DNA of 64,000 nt from Alistipes sp. (GTDB lineage: Bacteria; Bacillota; Clostridia; Oscillospirales; Ruminococcaceae): positions 1,355,151 to 1,419,150 of the forward strand of contig JAMPAJ010000001.1 of NCBI GenBank assembly GCA_023667265.1. The letters are read 5' to 3'. Shown here in pieces: positions 35,219 through 43,636 of this stretch (position 1 is the stretch's first letter; the number at the start of each line of letters is the position of its first letter). Both the position numbers and the translations under genes were made by a program. Below the pieces are notes generated by a model. The model did no database searches. It was given only the letters and a program-made list of their open reading frames with translations, and had not been told where the DNA came from.

Positions 35219-35262
35219 TCCATGCGGAAATAAATTCCGACTGCAAAATAAAATAAATGCGG
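35190..35262 (+). repeat. Promoter-carrying modular repeat, short copy
   Basis: A P module followed by CCATGCGGAAATAAATTCCG, then CTGCAAAATAAAATAAATGC. These are the first blocks of copies 2 and 3; the GC-rich body is missing. Confidence 0.7.
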
Positions 35263-35307
35263 CACAATTTCATAAACCCGGCATATACTGGAAAGGGTGG
35301 TGATAGC

Positions 35308-35961
35308 ATGAGACGGCATCGGAGAAGAAAATTCCATGGAAAAGGCTTCATTGGAGCAGTAATTTTTCTGCTGATCGTCGCGCTTCTTGTCATTGCCGCA
35401 GTCCGCCTGGAAAAGGGCATCCGTCCCTCCGCTGAAACGCGCTCGCAGCAGGCGGCACGGAGCGCGGCAAACCGGCTTATTTCGTCAGCAGTTGCCGAAT
35501 GCATGGCGGAAAACGACTACACCTACGAGAGCTTCGCCGCTATCTTATACGACGAGTCAGGACGCGCAGCAGCAGTAGAGACCCTGTCTATAAACGTGAA
35601 CCGGATCCGTTCCGAGCTTACTGAACGCATAAACAGCAGACTGTCGGAAAGTGCGGAGATCCAGGCGAAGATACCCTTGGGAGACCTTAGTTCATCATAT
35701 CTCCTGGCTGGAAAGGGCCCGAAAATAAAGCTCCGCATATCATCTGCCGGATCTGCATCGGTAGATCTGCACAGCAGCTTTGAGTCTGCCGGGATAAATC
35801 AGAGCTGCCACAGAATAACGGCGGAAATAACGGTGACGCTGGTTTCCGCACTGCCTATGTACAGCTTCGAGACCACGGAATCCTTCCGGCTTCTCCTTGC
35901 AGAAAGCGTGATCGTGGGAGATATCCCGCAAACGTATTTCAATTCGCAGGGTCTTATCTGA
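35308..35961 (+). CDS. yunB: Sporulation protein YunB
   Basis: A 217-aa protein with an N-terminal membrane span (about 14-35) after a basic start (MRRHRRRKFHGKGF) and an extracytoplasmic domain. NINVNRIRSEL-like and KIPLGDL segments fit YunB, a mother-cell sporulation protein in Bacillus with a poorly defined role. GGGTGGTG precedes the ATG at 35308; an earlier ATG would add an unlikely 17 residues. It suggests sporulation capacity, or a relic of it. Confidence 0.82.
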   Translation: MRRHRRRKFHGKGFIGAVIFLLIVALLVIAAVRLEKGIRPSAETRSQQAARSAANRLISSAVAECMAENDYTYESFAAILYDESGRAAAVETLSINVNRIRSELTERINSRLSESAEIQAKIPLGDLSSSYLLAGKGPKIKLRISSAGSASVDLHSSFESAGINQSCHRITAEITVTLVSALPMYSFETTESFRLLLAESVIVGDIPQTYFNSQGLI

Positions 35962-36007
35962 AACGATGTGACCATGGAAAATGAAACTTTCTCTTGAAAT
36001 ATATCTG

Positions 36008-36115
36008 AAAATATGGTAAAAGCGGGGAGCCCCCGCTGGCAATTTCGCGCTGAAAGTATTTGAGAACAAAATTTTCTCCGCGAGTGTTGCAATTTTGCAG
36101 TTTATATGGTAAAAT
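36008..36115 (-). repeat. Promoter-carrying modular repeat, copy 4
   Basis: On the minus strand: P module, CACTCGCGGAGAAAATTTTG, GCGCGAAATTGCCAGCGGGG, GCTCCCCGC and a worn second P module. It is the short form, without the CCGATYGCGG and CACGTG blocks. Confidence 0.75.
36087..36115 (+). promoter_or_regulatory. Promoter of recQ, carried by a repeat
   Basis: TTGCAA, a 17-base spacer, TAAAAT, 29 bases before the recQ start codon. Confidence 0.78.
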
Positions 36116-36144
36116 AAAAGCATAAAGGATAAGGACGGAAAAAT

Positions 36145-38085
36145 ATGAATAAATACGAAGCGCTAAAAAAATATTTCGGTCACGACAGCTTCCGCGAAGG
36201 GCAGGAGCAGCTTGTCGACAGCATTCTTTCCGGCAGAGACGTTCTTGGAATAATGCCAACGGGCGCCGGAAAATCCCTGTGCTACCAGATACCGGCGATG
36301 CTGATGGACGGCGTGACTATAGTGGTTTCCCCGCTCATTTCCCTTATGAAAGACCAGGTCACCTCGCTGACAGAATCCGGTATCAGCGCCGGATGTATCA
36401 ACAGCTCACTTTCCCAGCAGGAGTACCGCGACTTCTTCTATGCCGCCGAGCATGGGATATTCAAGATAATCTATGCTGCCCCGGAACGGCTCGATACGCC
36501 GGATTTTCTCGCCCTGGCGTCGGAGCTTAACATCTCCATGATAACTGTGGACGAGTCTCACTGCGTCTCACAATGGGGACAGGATTTCCGTCCGAGCTAC
36601 CTGAGAATAACCGAATTTATTGAGAAGCTGACACGCCGCCCCGTTGTCAGTGCATTTACGGCGACGGCGACGCAGACTGTCCGCGACGATATCATACGTA
36701 TTCTCAGACTCCGCGACCCATTTACAATGATTACGGGCTTCGACAGAAAAAATCTCTATTTCGGAGTTGAGCGCCCGGCTGGAAAATATCAGCGGCTTCT
36801 GGAGCTGCTCAGAAAATACCCGGATAAGTGCGGTATTATCTACTGTCTTTCACGAAAAAATGTGGAAGAGGTCTGCCAGCGTCTTAACGGCGACGGCTTC
36901 TCCGCAACGCGCTATCACGCAGGATTATCGCCGGAGGAGCGTTCCGCCAATCAGGACGACTTCATATACGACCGCCGCAGCATAATGGTCGCTACAAACG
37001 CTTTCGGAATGGGAATAGACAAATCCGACGTCCGCTTTGTCATCCACTACAATATGCCGAAAAATATCGAAAGCTACTACCAGGAGGCCGGGCGTGCCGG
37101 ACGTGACGGTGAAGCTTCGGACTGTATTCTTCTCTACAGTCCGCAGGATGTCAGGACGAATCAATTCTTGATCGAGAGAAGCCGTGAGGAAAACAATGAG
37201 CTTACCCCGGAACAGTCCGAGCTGGTGTATCGTCAGGATACGGAGCGTCTGAAATATATGACATATTACTGCACCACCGATGACTGTCTTCGGCAGTTTA
37301 TGCTGAAATATTTCGGAGAAAAACGTTCGGGGGGCTGTGGAAACTGCTCGGTCTGCAGCGGAAGCTTTGAGCTGACCGATATAACTGTTGACGCTCAGAA
37401 AATAATTTCCTGCGTCTATCGGGTGCATCAAAAGGGAAGAAACTGCGGAAAATCAATGATAGCGGATATTCTTAAGGGCAATTCAAATGAAAAGCTGCTG
37501 TCGCTTGGCTTCGATAAGCTTTCTACATATGGCATTATGCCCGACTGCACACTGCGCTTCATACGCAGCGAAATAGATTTTCTTGTTTCAAAAGGCTATC
37601 TTATCCAGACTGCGGACGAGTACCCGGTCATACGCCTTTCCCAGTCCTCTTCGGCAGTTCTGAAGGGTCAGCAGAGGATTGAAATGCGCATAACCCAAAA
37701 GCTGCCCAAGGCTGAGAAAAAGAGTACAAGGGCTGCGGAGGACGCTTATTATTCGGAAAACGGTCTTTTCCAGGAGCTGCGCAGCCTCCGGGGAGAATTT
37801 GCAAAAGCGGAAAAGGTTCCGGCATATATTATTTTCTCCGACGCTTCATTGAAGGATATGTGCCGGAAGCTGCCCGTTAATATAAACGACTTCTACGAGG
37901 TTTCCGGAGTCGGAACACGGAAGGCTGAGAAATACGGCAAGCAGTTCTGCGAATTGATAAGACGTTACACGGAAAGCCACCCGGATGAGGAGAAAGCGCC
38001 TGCCGGAGAGGTAAGCTATCTGGAAAAGCAGCTTGCGAGCTACCGGGAAAATGCGGTTGGGAGCAGCCGCCGAAAATTTACATGA
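36145..38085 (+). CDS. recQ: ATP-dependent DNA helicase RecQ
   Basis: Superfamily 2 3'-5' helicase for recombination repair, 646 aa. Walker A MPTGAGKS, the DExH box DESH within DESHCVSQWGQDFRPSY, FTATAT motif III, and QEAGRAGRDG motif VI are all present. The RQC zinc site (CTTDDC...CGNCSVC) and a C-terminal HRDC domain follow. The start is preceded by an AAGGA box. Transcribed alone from the repeat-borne promoter and ended by the hairpin at 38104-38129. Confidence 0.96.
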   Translation: MNKYEALKKYFGHDSFREGQEQLVDSILSGRDVLGIMPTGAGKSLCYQIPAMLMDGVTIVVSPLISLMKDQVTSLTESGISAGCINSSLSQQEYRDFFYAAEHGIFKIIYAAPERLDTPDFLALASELNISMITVDESHCVSQWGQDFRPSYLRITEFIEKLTRRPVVSAFTATATQTVRDDIIRILRLRDPFTMITGFDRKNLYFGVERPAGKYQRLLELLRKYPDKCGIIYCLSRKNVEEVCQRLNGDGFSATRYHAGLSPEERSANQDDFIYDRRSIMVATNAFGMGIDKSDVRFVIHYNMPKNIESYYQEAGRAGRDGEASDCILLYSPQDVRTNQFLIERSREENNELTPEQSELVYRQDTERLKYMTYYCTTDDCLRQFMLKYFGEKRSGGCGNCSVCSGSFELTDITVDAQKIISCVYRVHQKGRNCGKSMIADILKGNSNEKLLSLGFDKLSTYGIMPDCTLRFIRSEIDFLVSKGYLIQTADEYPVIRLSQSSSAVLKGQQRIEMRITQKLPKAEKKSTRAAEDAYYSENGLFQELRSLRGEFAKAEKVPAYIIFSDASLKDMCRKLPVNINDFYEVSGVGTRKAEKYGKQFCELIRRYTESHPDEEKAPAGEVSYLEKQLASYRENAVGSSRRKFT

Positions 38086-38103
38086 ACGCAAGCGACATAA
38101 ATT

Positions 38104-38129
38104 AAGGCAGGTTTTCTTCAACCTGCCTT
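38104..38129. terminator. Bidirectional terminator after recQ
   Basis: Stem AAGGCAGGTT / AACCTGCCTT with a TTCTTC loop and T-rich flank. It separates recQ from the converging membrane-protein gene. Confidence 0.88.
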
Positions 38130-38134
38130 TTCTA

Positions 38135-38674
38135 TTACCTGTCGCGCTTCAGCTTAGGCATAAACCGCTTCTGATAAACCAGATATGCCGCCTCTAAATT
38201 GAAATCATAGAGAACGAACATGAGATTCGCAAGCCCAAGCATTATAATTCCGCCGTATTTTCCGTATTCCTCCATTTCTGTCAGCATCTGGTCGAGTCCG
38301 AACAGAAAAACCGTCACGAAAAAGAAGCCGATGACACACTCGTTGAATATCGCCATTTTCAGCAGATACCGCAGCCTTTTGAGCTTCATATCCCTCATAT
38401 GGAACCTTAATATCGGGTAATGCCCGAATACCATAATAAAAACAAGCGCAGCCTCCTTGTCAGCCGTAACAAACAGAGAGAGCAGGCTTACAGACACATA
38501 TGTAAGCCACGCCCAGCTTATGCTGACCTCCGTGGCAATTATCATCAGCAGAACTCCTGCCGCCATGGGCATAAGAATATAAATTATTGGTATCACGCCT
38601 GCTAAAAACATACACAGCAGACACAGTGCCGACACAATTCCTCCAAGGGCGACCTTGTAGCTTATGTTCTTCAT
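38135..38674 (-). CDS. Small multispan membrane protein
   Basis: A 179-aa protein with about five hydrophobic spans and a basic C-terminus (KRFMPKLKRDR). Its size and helix layout resemble substrate-binding S components of ECF transporters, but I see no diagnostic motif. Its start overlaps the SDR stop by four bases (ATGA), so it is the last gene of the long alaS run. Function not assigned. Confidence 0.65.
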   Translation of the reverse strand: MKNISYKVALGGIVSALCLLCMFLAGVIPIIYILMPMAAGVLLMIIATEVSISWAWLTYVSVSLLSLFVTADKEAALVFIMVFGHYPILRFHMRDMKLKRLRYLLKMAIFNECVIGFFFVTVFLFGLDQMLTEMEEYGKYGGIIMLGLANLMFVLYDFNLEAAYLVYQKRFMPKLKRDR

Positions 38675-39423
38675 ACGTCCTTTTTCCTCTCCTGGATACC
38701 GTACACTATCATGGACAGAAGTCTGTGCGGAACAAACCGCGACGCCCAGACTCCTGCGCGCACCATAAGTCCCGGAATCGCTATGAGACTGCCCTTTAAC
38801 GCCTTTTCCACGGCATATTCCGCAGCATAGCCGGCAGAGATCGGCTTCACAGAAAAGCTGACTCCGGCACGGTTATTGAAATTGGTGTCGACAGGTCCGG
38901 GACAGAGTATCGTCATGGTGACATTCGATTTGTCACGCCGAAGCTCCTCCGCAATTGCAAGGGAAAGACGTACCACATAATTTTTCGAGGCATAATACGA
39001 CGAAAGCAGCGGCCCTGTCAGAAAACCGGCAGAGGACGCGACATTCAGTATTATTCCGCTGTCCCGTTTTTTAAACTCCCGGAGAAACAGCTTTGTGAGA
39101 ATGTGAACAGCCTGGATATTAACGCCTATCATGTCAAGCTCGTCCTCCAGGTCAGTTTCGTCGAATCTGCCGAAAATTCCGTAGCCTGCGTTGTTTACCA
39201 GCATATCAATGCCCTTTCCCCGGCAGAATCTCCAGACTCTGAAAATCTCCTCGCGCCTTGACAGATCGGCGGCAATAATCTCAGTTTCGCCAAGCTCGTC
39301 ACGCAGCCGTTCCAGCGTCCCGCCGTTTCTTCCTGTGAGAATAAGCTCCCAGCCTCTTTTTCTTAGCTCCCGGGCAAGAGCCATTCCGATACCGGAGGTC
39401 GCCCCTGTGATAAACGCTTTCAT
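38671..39423 (-). CDS. Short-chain dehydrogenase/reductase
   Basis: A 250-aa NAD(P)-dependent oxidoreductase of the classical SDR family. The cofactor motif TGATSGIG is near the N-terminus, NNAGYG follows, and the catalytic set is Ser (NVASSAGFL), Tyr and Lys (YYASKNYVV). A hydrophobic C-terminal stretch is typical of SDRs that act on lipids, but the substrate is unknown. Confidence 0.88.
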   Translation of the reverse strand: MKAFITGATSGIGMALARELRKRGWELILTGRNGGTLERLRDELGETEIIAADLSRREEIFRVWRFCRGKGIDMLVNNAGYGIFGRFDETDLEDELDMIGVNIQAVHILTKLFLREFKKRDSGIILNVASSAGFLTGPLLSSYYASKNYVVRLSLAIAEELRRDKSNVTMTILCPGPVDTNFNNRAGVSFSVKPISAGYAAEYAVEKALKGSLIAIPGLMVRAGVWASRFVPHRLLSMIVYGIQERKKDV

Positions 39424-39434
39424 TCAAACACCTC

Positions 39435-40559
39435 TTAATCATTGATTTTACTTAGAATATCAGTCTCCAGGGAATCAATTCCAAGCAGAAACAAAGTCTG
39501 CTCATAATTCTCCGGATCAAGATATTCAGCCAGTCCCTTGCTCATGTATTTCGGCGAGGCAAAGGCTATTTCACTGTAATGCTTCGTCAGAAACGGGATA
39601 AAACAAGTCGTGAACTCGTCTCCGATAACCAAAAGCCGCCTGTCGTTGTTTACCGTTGTGGTAAGCGTTACAAGAGCTGCCGGCTCGCCCAGGTACAGCT
39701 CATAACTGCTGTCCGTCTCTCCGGCATCAATATCGTACAGCTCCTTTTCATAGATAAATCCGTCGCCGCTGCAAGCCAGGCAGCTTACTACTTCTGTTCC
39801 GTCGTCGTACTCGTAAATGTCCAGAATATCAGGCTTTGAATCCATATGCTGAGTACGGCTGTACAGATCTCCGCGGAAGCTGTCGGTAACGTGTCTTATA
39901 GTGTACTTGTCATAGGAAACAGGCATAAATCCGAGCTTTTGAATAACAGTTCTGTAAACGCAGTACGCGCCGTAGCTCGTCCATTTTCTGTCAGTCCTGT
40001 AGTAAATATAGTTTTCGCTGAGCATTTTCAGTATATTATATGCGTCAATTTTTCTTATATCCCCCAGAAGCGTGCCGTAAAATCCGTCCAGCATCTGCTT
40101 TTCCGTTGCAGGCACAAGATATGACGGCAAAAGCTCGCCGTATATTCCGGCGGAGGTCGGAATTGCCGCAAAATAAACCGCGCCGCCGTAATTTTCTGAA
40201 AATGTATTCACAGCGGCGGCATTCTCCGGCAGACAGTGCCTGTAGGAATTATCAGCTGCGATAAGGCGTTCGGGCGTAATATAGACTCCGTTTATAAACG
40301 CCTCGCCTACGTTTGCGCCGATTTCAGCCCCAAGAGTTATCCAGTTGTCGCGAAAGGCAAAATGATCTGCCAGATAAGAATTGAGTGCGCCGCCATAACC
40401 TCCTGATATAAGCTCCTGCCCTGTGATCTCCGGAAAATCTGCCAGACTCCGGTTTTCCTTATCCGAATAGTCCCTTTTCTTTCCGAAAACTGAGAGCAGC
40501 GAGAAGAAGCATATAAAAAGAATAAGCACACAGCCTGTTATTTTGTTTGACCGCTTCAT
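39435..40559 (-). CDS. DHHW (AlgX/AlgJ-like) protein with lost catalytic residues
   Basis: A 374-aa exported protein with an N-terminal membrane anchor (about 8-26) and an SGNH-type DHHW fold. Such proteins are the usual partners of MBOAT O-acetyltransferases in polysaccharide acetylation. The signature TDHHWT reads TDRKWT (D190-R-K192-W), and the nucleophile motif DSF reads DEF (D314-E315-F316). The catalytic histidine and serine are thus replaced, while the fold-defining sequence around them is kept. It lies 12 bases after the MBOAT gene. Confidence 0.82.
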   Translation of the reverse strand: MKRSNKITGCVLILFICFFSLLSVFGKKRDYSDKENRSLADFPEITGQELISGGYGGALNSYLADHFAFRDNWITLGAEIGANVGEAFINGVYITPERLIAADNSYRHCLPENAAAVNTFSENYGGAVYFAAIPTSAGIYGELLPSYLVPATEKQMLDGFYGTLLGDIRKIDAYNILKMLSENYIYYRTDRKWTSYGAYCVYRTVIQKLGFMPVSYDKYTIRHVTDSFRGDLYSRTQHMDSKPDILDIYEYDDGTEVVSCLACSGDGFIYEKELYDIDAGETDSSYELYLGEPAALVTLTTTVNNDRRLLVIGDEFTTCFIPFLTKHYSEIAFASPKYMSKGLAEYLDPENYEQTLFLLGIDSLETDILSKIND

Positions 40560-40571
40560 ATTATGACCTCC

Positions 40572-41954
40572 TCAGAGCTGAACTATCATTATATCGGAGC
40601 TGCCTGTATAGGCGATGACCGATGTGCAGACCATAAGCAGCAGCGGCATTATCACAGGTGTTATAAAATTAACAACAGCCCCTGCTCCAGAATCGCGAAC
40701 ACGCTGTACGGTATTGGCAAAAAGGTCAGTGGAGGCGTATATTGCCGCTATGATAACTACAATATAGGCTCTGAAAAGATAACCTGCAAGAGTATCTGCC
40801 GGAATACCGCTTCCGCCTATCATTGCCCACATATACCTCAGACTGTCCGGAAGGCTTCCGGCAGAGAGGAACACTGCGAAAAAAGCCATAACGATAAAAG
40901 TATAGAATATTCCGTTAGATCTAAGCAGACGGACGTTACGGAGCCTGTTTTCCACCAGTATCGCCGCTCCTGTCAGCGCGCCCCAGATCATGCCGCCAAG
41001 CGAAAAGCCGAACCAGTATCCTCCAAGCGCCCATACGGCGATAAAAACAGCCTTGCTCAGCTTTCTGCTCTTCACCCTTGACGACAATGGTCTTGTAAGG
41101 TACTCTCTGAACCAGTGCACAGGCTGGATAAACCATCCGGCTGCAAAAAAACGTATTCTGCCGCTGAAAATCGGATATGAGAAGCTGACGGGGAATCTCA
41201 TACCGAAGCATCTTGAAAGTCCGGTACCCATGTCCGCAAAGCCGGAAAGTGTGAAATAGAGACACAGTATATATGCCATAACGCCGAGCCACGCCGATGC
41301 CGCTGAAAGCTCCGCACGGTCACAGCTGTTCACGGCTGAACAAAGCATATACAGAAGATCTCCGAAAATCACCTTTTTTGCCAGACCTTTTACAAAAAGT
41401 ATCATACCGCTGCCTATCTCGCTGATATTATATCTCCGCGTTCTGAGGATCAGCAGATAGCTGCGGTAATTGACAACAGGTCCCATTATCAGTCTCTGGA
41501 ACATCATAATATACAGTGCAAAGCGGACGAAATTCTTCTCCGCGCGGATATTTCCCTTGTATACGTCAAGGAGATAGCTTATCGCGGAAAGCGTGAACAG
41601 AGATATTCCTACAGGGAAAAAGCTTTCCGACAGGGAAAACAGCCCTTTTAAAATGGAAAGCCACTGTTCACGGAACAGCAGAAGAGCACCGGCATCCAGG
41701 CATATTCCAACAGCCGTCGGCAGCATCCGCAGGGCTTTCTTCTGTCTGCTTATCCTGAATGTAAGCTGTGCAGCTGTATAGTTGACCAGAGTATATGCCA
41801 GCATAAAAAGCGTCATCCGCAAACCGAAAGCCCCGCAGAAAACCAGACTTTCCAGCAGCAGTACGATATCCTTGAATTTTTTCGGAACGATATAGTATAT
41901 GCCAAGAGATGCCGGAAGAAATCCGTATATAAACAAAAGGCTACAGTAGAGCAT
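40572..41954 (-). CDS. MBOAT family membrane protein with both catalytic histidines replaced
   Basis: A 460-aa polytopic membrane protein of the AlgI/DltB-type MBOAT family, shown by FPVGISLFTLSAISYLLDVY and the aligned core at 270-330. In active members a WHISL-type segment and a WHG motif carry the conserved histidines. Here the first is W274-F275 and the second W314-F315-G, so both are phenylalanine. Acyl transfer by the known mechanism is not expected. Its stop region overlaps nothing downstream, but its start overlaps rnmV by 14 bases. Confidence 0.83.
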   Translation of the reverse strand: MLYCSLLFIYGFLPASLGIYYIVPKKFKDIVLLLESLVFCGAFGLRMTLFMLAYTLVNYTAAQLTFRISRQKKALRMLPTAVGICLDAGALLLFREQWLSILKGLFSLSESFFPVGISLFTLSAISYLLDVYKGNIRAEKNFVRFALYIMMFQRLIMGPVVNYRSYLLILRTRRYNISEIGSGMILFVKGLAKKVIFGDLLYMLCSAVNSCDRAELSAASAWLGVMAYILCLYFTLSGFADMGTGLSRCFGMRFPVSFSYPIFSGRIRFFAAGWFIQPVHWFREYLTRPLSSRVKSRKLSKAVFIAVWALGGYWFGFSLGGMIWGALTGAAILVENRLRNVRLLRSNGIFYTFIVMAFFAVFLSAGSLPDSLRYMWAMIGGSGIPADTLAGYLFRAYIVVIIAAIYASTDLFANTVQRVRDSGAGAVVNFITPVIMPLLLMVCTSVIAYTGSSDIMIVQL

Positions 41955-42543
41955 CTTCTTCCTCCGCTATGGCTGACACGTGTCCGGCAAGCTCCCGGGC
42001 AGTCATCATGGTGTTCAGCACCTCTAAAAGCGCGCCGGATGAAAGAAGCTCCGGCAGACCAAGCCTTTTTTGCAGCCTCTTGCGCAGAACGCTGCTGTCA
42101 TGTCCGCCGCTCAGCCCAAGCTCAAACATAACTGTCTTTGTGATATCGGGAGCAGTTTTCCGCTCCGCCGAGGTCACGCCTGCCCTGCGGAACGCCTCAA
42201 GCAGAACATCTGTATCGATCCCCTCAACCCCCAGCTTTCCTTCAGCCGAGGGCTTCTCCTTACGCCTTTCCTTGCCGAAAATATCTGGGATATGCACGTT
42301 TTTCACAGTGCCGTTCTTCACAGCGCCCTTGATATAACCGCGTATCTTCCGCCCTGCGCTGTCGGAGTCAGTCAGAATTATTATGCCCGTTTTTTCAGCA
42401 TAATAACGTATGAGGGCAAGCTTTTCCGCGTCCTTGAATATGCGGAAGCCGTTTGTCACGATTATCACGGCGTCCACTACGGAGGAAAGCCTTATCTTGT
42501 CGTATTTTCCCTCCACAACAACAGCCTCATTCAGACTTATCAT
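41941..42543 (-). CDS. rnmV: Ribonuclease M5
   Basis: Toprim-domain nuclease that trims 5S rRNA precursors at the ribosome. A 200-aa protein with the toprim glutamate motif VVVEGKYD near residue 10 and the acidic motif LTDSDSAGRKIR; the GKLGVEG segment is also typical. It follows holA by four bases. Confidence 0.88.
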   Translation of the reverse strand: MISLNEAVVVEGKYDKIRLSSVVDAVIIVTNGFRIFKDAEKLALIRYYAEKTGIIILTDSDSAGRKIRGYIKGAVKNGTVKNVHIPDIFGKERRKEKPSAEGKLGVEGIDTDVLLEAFRRAGVTSAERKTAPDITKTVMFELGLSGGHDSSVLRKRLQKRLGLPELLSSGALLEVLNTMMTARELAGHVSAIAEEEDALL

Positions 42544-42547
42544 ACTA

Positions 42548-43636
42548 TCACCTGCCGTCTGCCTTAAGCATTTTCGTGACCGCCTGCTCGATGGCGACTC
42601 TCGGATCTGCCGGACTCGAATTGAGCATCATTGTCGTATCACGGAGGATGACGACACATCTCCGAAGCCGCTCTATACTCATTCTGGAAGAGTCGCGGAA
42701 AGCGTTTTTCACGACAAAAGTCCGCTTGCCGTAGTCGAAATCTGCCGCTGTCTGCTCAATGGGAACTCCGGCTCTTTTGGCGCAAGCGGCACGGTACAGA
42801 TCAAGAAAAGCAGCGGTAATGGCGTAGAGCACTGCGCCTCTGTTGTCGCTGTCCACCTGCAATTCCTCGATCGCCTCGAAAGCGGCTCTTGCATTGAGGG
42901 CGGCAACAGCATTGGCAAGGTTATAAACAGTCGTATCGTTGCGCTGGTGGACAATGAGATGTATCATATCGGATGTGATTTCCCTGCCGTCGGCGTAGGC
43001 GCAGAGCTTTTCGATCTCATTTCCGATAACGAGCTCATCGCAAAGACACAGCTCTGCCAGCTCCCGGGCATTTTCAACACCTATAGAGCTGCCCCTTGAG
43101 CTGACTCTGCCCACGATCGACTTTGCAAGCTCGACGGAGGTCTTTATTGGGAACTCGCACAGCACTCCGTTTTTTGCGGCAAAATCAGCAAGCTTCCTGT
43201 TCTTGTCCTTGATAACATTGGCGTTCGTTCTGAAATCACGCTGAACCTTGACCTCAAAGCCTGTGACGTTAAAAATAATGACCGTCTGCTCCGGTATATT
43301 TTTCAGGACTTCAAGCAGCTTTTTTGTAACGTCGTCGGCGCTTTTTCCGCGCATATCGTCATAGGGCTTTTCACAATTGTAGTCGTTTATCAGAATACAG
43401 TTGTATTCAGACATCATATTGAACTGCCCGGACAGATCCTCAAGCTCTGCAAGATCCAAACGCCTGCCGTTAAGCTTAATCAGGGCAAATTCCTCGTTAT
43501 CGCCTACAGCCGCCTTTATCACAGCTCTTGTCATTTTCTCAACGCCCGTCACATCTGCCCCGAACAGATAGTAGATGCGGCTAAGCTCTCCTTTTTTCAG
43601 GGCAGCGTTCAACGCCCTGGGTTCAACCTTTGCCAT
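42548..43636 (-). CDS. holA: DNA polymerase III delta subunit
   Basis: Clamp-loader subunit that opens the sliding clamp, 362 aa. The N-terminus has the YYLFGAD segment and the middle has LAELCLCDELVIGNEIEKL, matching the HolA helical region. The C-terminal third is helical. Its start shares one base with the comEC stop, a common neighbour in Firmicutes. Confidence 0.9.
   Translation of the reverse strand: MAKVEPRALNAALKKGELSRIYYLFGADVTGVEKMTRAVIKAAVGDNEEFALIKLNGRRLDLAELEDLSGQFNMMSEYNCILINDYNCEKPYDDMRGKSADDVTKKLLEVLKNIPEQTVIIFNVTGFEVKVQRDFRTNANVIKDKNRKLADFAAKNGVLCEFPIKTSVELAKSIVGRVSSRGSSIGVENARELAELCLCDELVIGNEIEKLCAYADGREITSDMIHLIVHQRNDTTVYNLANAVAALNARAAFEAIEELQVDSDNRGAVLYAITAAFLDLYRAACAKRAGVPIEQTAADFDYGKRTFVVKNAFRDSSRMSIERLRRCVVILRDTTMMLNSSPADPRVAIEQAVTKMLKADGR

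Noticed and set aside
41941-42543. Primase or topoisomerase because of the toprim domain
   Set aside because: Length, GKLGVEG motif and lack of other domains fit RNase M5 better.
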